IMG/VR virus record: IMGVR_UViG_3300042691_010994
Coordinates: 1-48,696 of that record
DNA from: a virus
Length of the DNA: 48,696 nt
Strand: one strand, 5' to 3'
Shown here: one piece after another, positions 47,934-48,696 of the stretch
Numbering within the stretch: the first letter of the stretch is position 1
Layout of the letters: each line of letters begins with the position of its first letter
Translations under genes and position numbers: made by a program
The notes under the pieces: generated by a model
Told to the model about the DNA's origin: nothing
Database searches by the model: none
Seen by the model: only the letters and a program-made list of their open reading frames with translations

Positions 47934-47952
47934 GCCACTGCGGTTCAGTGGC
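47934..47952 (+). promoter_or_regulatory. covarying leader hairpin, copy B
   Basis: Stem GCCACTG/CAGTGGC with loop CGGTT, preceded by CCGTG, 28 nt before the DUF932 start codon. Relative to copy A, the second base pair of the stem changes from G-C to C-G and one loop base changes; all else is the same. Confidence 0.7.
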
Positions 47953-47980
47953 AAACCTTAAACCCAATGGAGATTTTTAA

Positions 47981-48696
47981 ATGGCACACATGATTGACAC
48001 TTTTTCCCGCGCAACTGCTTCGTATGCATCCACCCAACGTGAGTGGCATGGCCTTGGCCAACTGATGGTGCCCGGTGCATCGATCGAAGACTGGCAACGC
48101 GAAGCTGGCATGGACTACAAAGTCCAGCGCTCACTGATCCGCTACGCTACCCAGCGTGACATCGCGACGCCGGATCAGTTCCGCACAGTGGACGACAAGC
48201 ACGTGCTCTTCCGCTCAGACACAGGGGCGCCGCTGGGTGTGGTGTCCGACAACTACAAGGTGGTGCAACCCACCGAGGTGCTCGAGTTCTTCCGTGATTG
48301 GGCCGCACAAGGTGGCCTGACCATCGAGAGCGCTGGTGTTCTGTTCGGTGGCAAGCGCTACTTCGCAACAGCCAAGCTGGCTGACGCTGTCTCTCTCGAT
48401 GGTGGGCGTGACAAGATCGTGCCCTATGCACTGCTGTCCACCTCTGCGGATGGCTCATCGGCAACGGAAGGCCGCTGGACTGCGGTGCGTACTGTCTGCA
48501 ACAACACGCTGACCATGGCGCGTAAGGGTGCGGCGGTATTCAAAGTATCGCATCGGTCTGTGTTCGTGGCCGAGGATGCACGCATGGCTGTCGAGTCTGC
48601 GCACGAGGAGTTCGGTGCGTTCATGTCAGCGGCACGTCACCTTGCCGCAATCAAGGTGGATCAGGAGTGGGCCGAGCACCACACGTTGCAGTTGCT
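47981..48696 (+). CDS. DUF932 family protein, 3' end outside the window (first 238 aa)
   Basis: Starts MAHMIDTFSRATASYASTQR and continues with EWHGLGQLMVPGASIEDWQR, DTGAPLGVVSDNYKVVQPTE, then GVLFGGKRYFATAKL and AVRTVCNNTLTMA: the conserved order of the DUF932 (phage/plasmid-like protein) family. These proteins are widespread on phages and plasmids and have no firmly established function. GGAG lies 8 nt before the ATG, and the leader carries hairpin B. The frame is open to the last base. Confidence 0.85.
   Translation, partial: MAHMIDTFSRATASYASTQREWHGLGQLMVPGASIEDWQREAGMDYKVQRSLIRYATQRDIATPDQFRTVDDKHVLFRSDTGAPLGVVSDNYKVVQPTEVLEFFRDWAAQGGLTIESAGVLFGGKRYFATAKLADAVSLDGGRDKIVPYALLSTSADGSSATEGRWTAVRTVCNNTLTMARKGAAVFKVSHRSVFVAEDARMAVESAHEEFGAFMSAARHLAAIKVDQEWAEHHTLQL

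Noticed and set aside
1-48696. Circular complete genome joined at the window ends
   Set aside because: Reading the DUF932 frame from the last base into base 1 gives an unlikely Arg/Gly-rich sequence, and replication genes are missing. The window is a part of a larger genome.
1-48696. tRNA genes
   Set aside because: No cloverleaf with GTTCRA and a CCA-like end was noticed in the intergenic gaps; a covariance search was not possible.

Overview
The window is about 48.7 kb of a tailed double-stranded DNA bacteriophage (Caudoviricetes). It carries the packaging, head, tail, fibre and lysis genes plus the start of an early region, but no DNA polymerase, primase, helicase or integrase. The last gene runs off the right edge, so this is part of a larger genome. 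A portal and terminase next to an SU10-type head-tail adaptor, no tape measure or tail sheath, and several very large glycine/alanine-rich or polyvalent proteins at the end of the virion operon suggest a short-tailed (podovirus-like) particle that ejects internal proteins. Base composition is moderately high in G+C, and the small-protein families resemble those I remember from freshwater phages of Gram-negative (beta-proteobacterial) hosts. The host is an inference.

Layout. Positions 52-42825 are one long, tightly packed minus-strand virion block, read from right to left: 25-codon leader ORF, terminase small and large subunits, portal, a small conserved protein, a GroES-like co-chaperonin, scaffold, two small head proteins, the major capsid protein, an intrinsic terminator, an HNH endonuclease with a good sigma70-type promoter in its 3' end, and further head proteins. 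Next come a run of small basic or cysteine-containing proteins (DUF5872, DUF3008 and DUF6321-like), head-tail adaptors and a fibre/adhesin cluster (paralogous beta proteins, an 11 x 20-residue repeat protein, a glycine-rich adhesin, a duplicated-domain fibre, a four-histidine cupin and a tail-fibre chaperone). The lysis cassette follows (three small membrane proteins, a 3-TM holin and a GTG-started endolysin). The block ends with a beta-propeller-like hub protein and four large proteins, one with an intein-like Hint domain and one a 3188-residue polyvalent protein. Many neighbouring genes overlap by 1-8 nt, or their stop codon lies inside the next Shine-Dalgarno sequence.

Positions 42858-43226 are a divergent control region with a plus-strand terminator, an AT-rich stretch and a 17-bp palindrome. 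Positions 43227-48696 hold plus-strand genes, nearly all unrecognised small proteins, ending in a partial DUF932 gene. This part is unusual in its non-coding DNA: six copies of a GGGGGAACNGTTCCCCC palindrome lie between genes, two 5' leaders share a hairpin with a compensatory base-pair change, a GGAGAAAGCAAATG initiation element recurs four times, and a 380-bp gap has an AT palindrome flanked by inverted repeats.

The main leads are the Hint domain, the intergenic palindromes, the covarying leader hairpins, the cupin and the polyvalent protein. Starts were set by Shine-Dalgarno position and gene overlap. Family names come from recognising sequence patterns, not from a database search.
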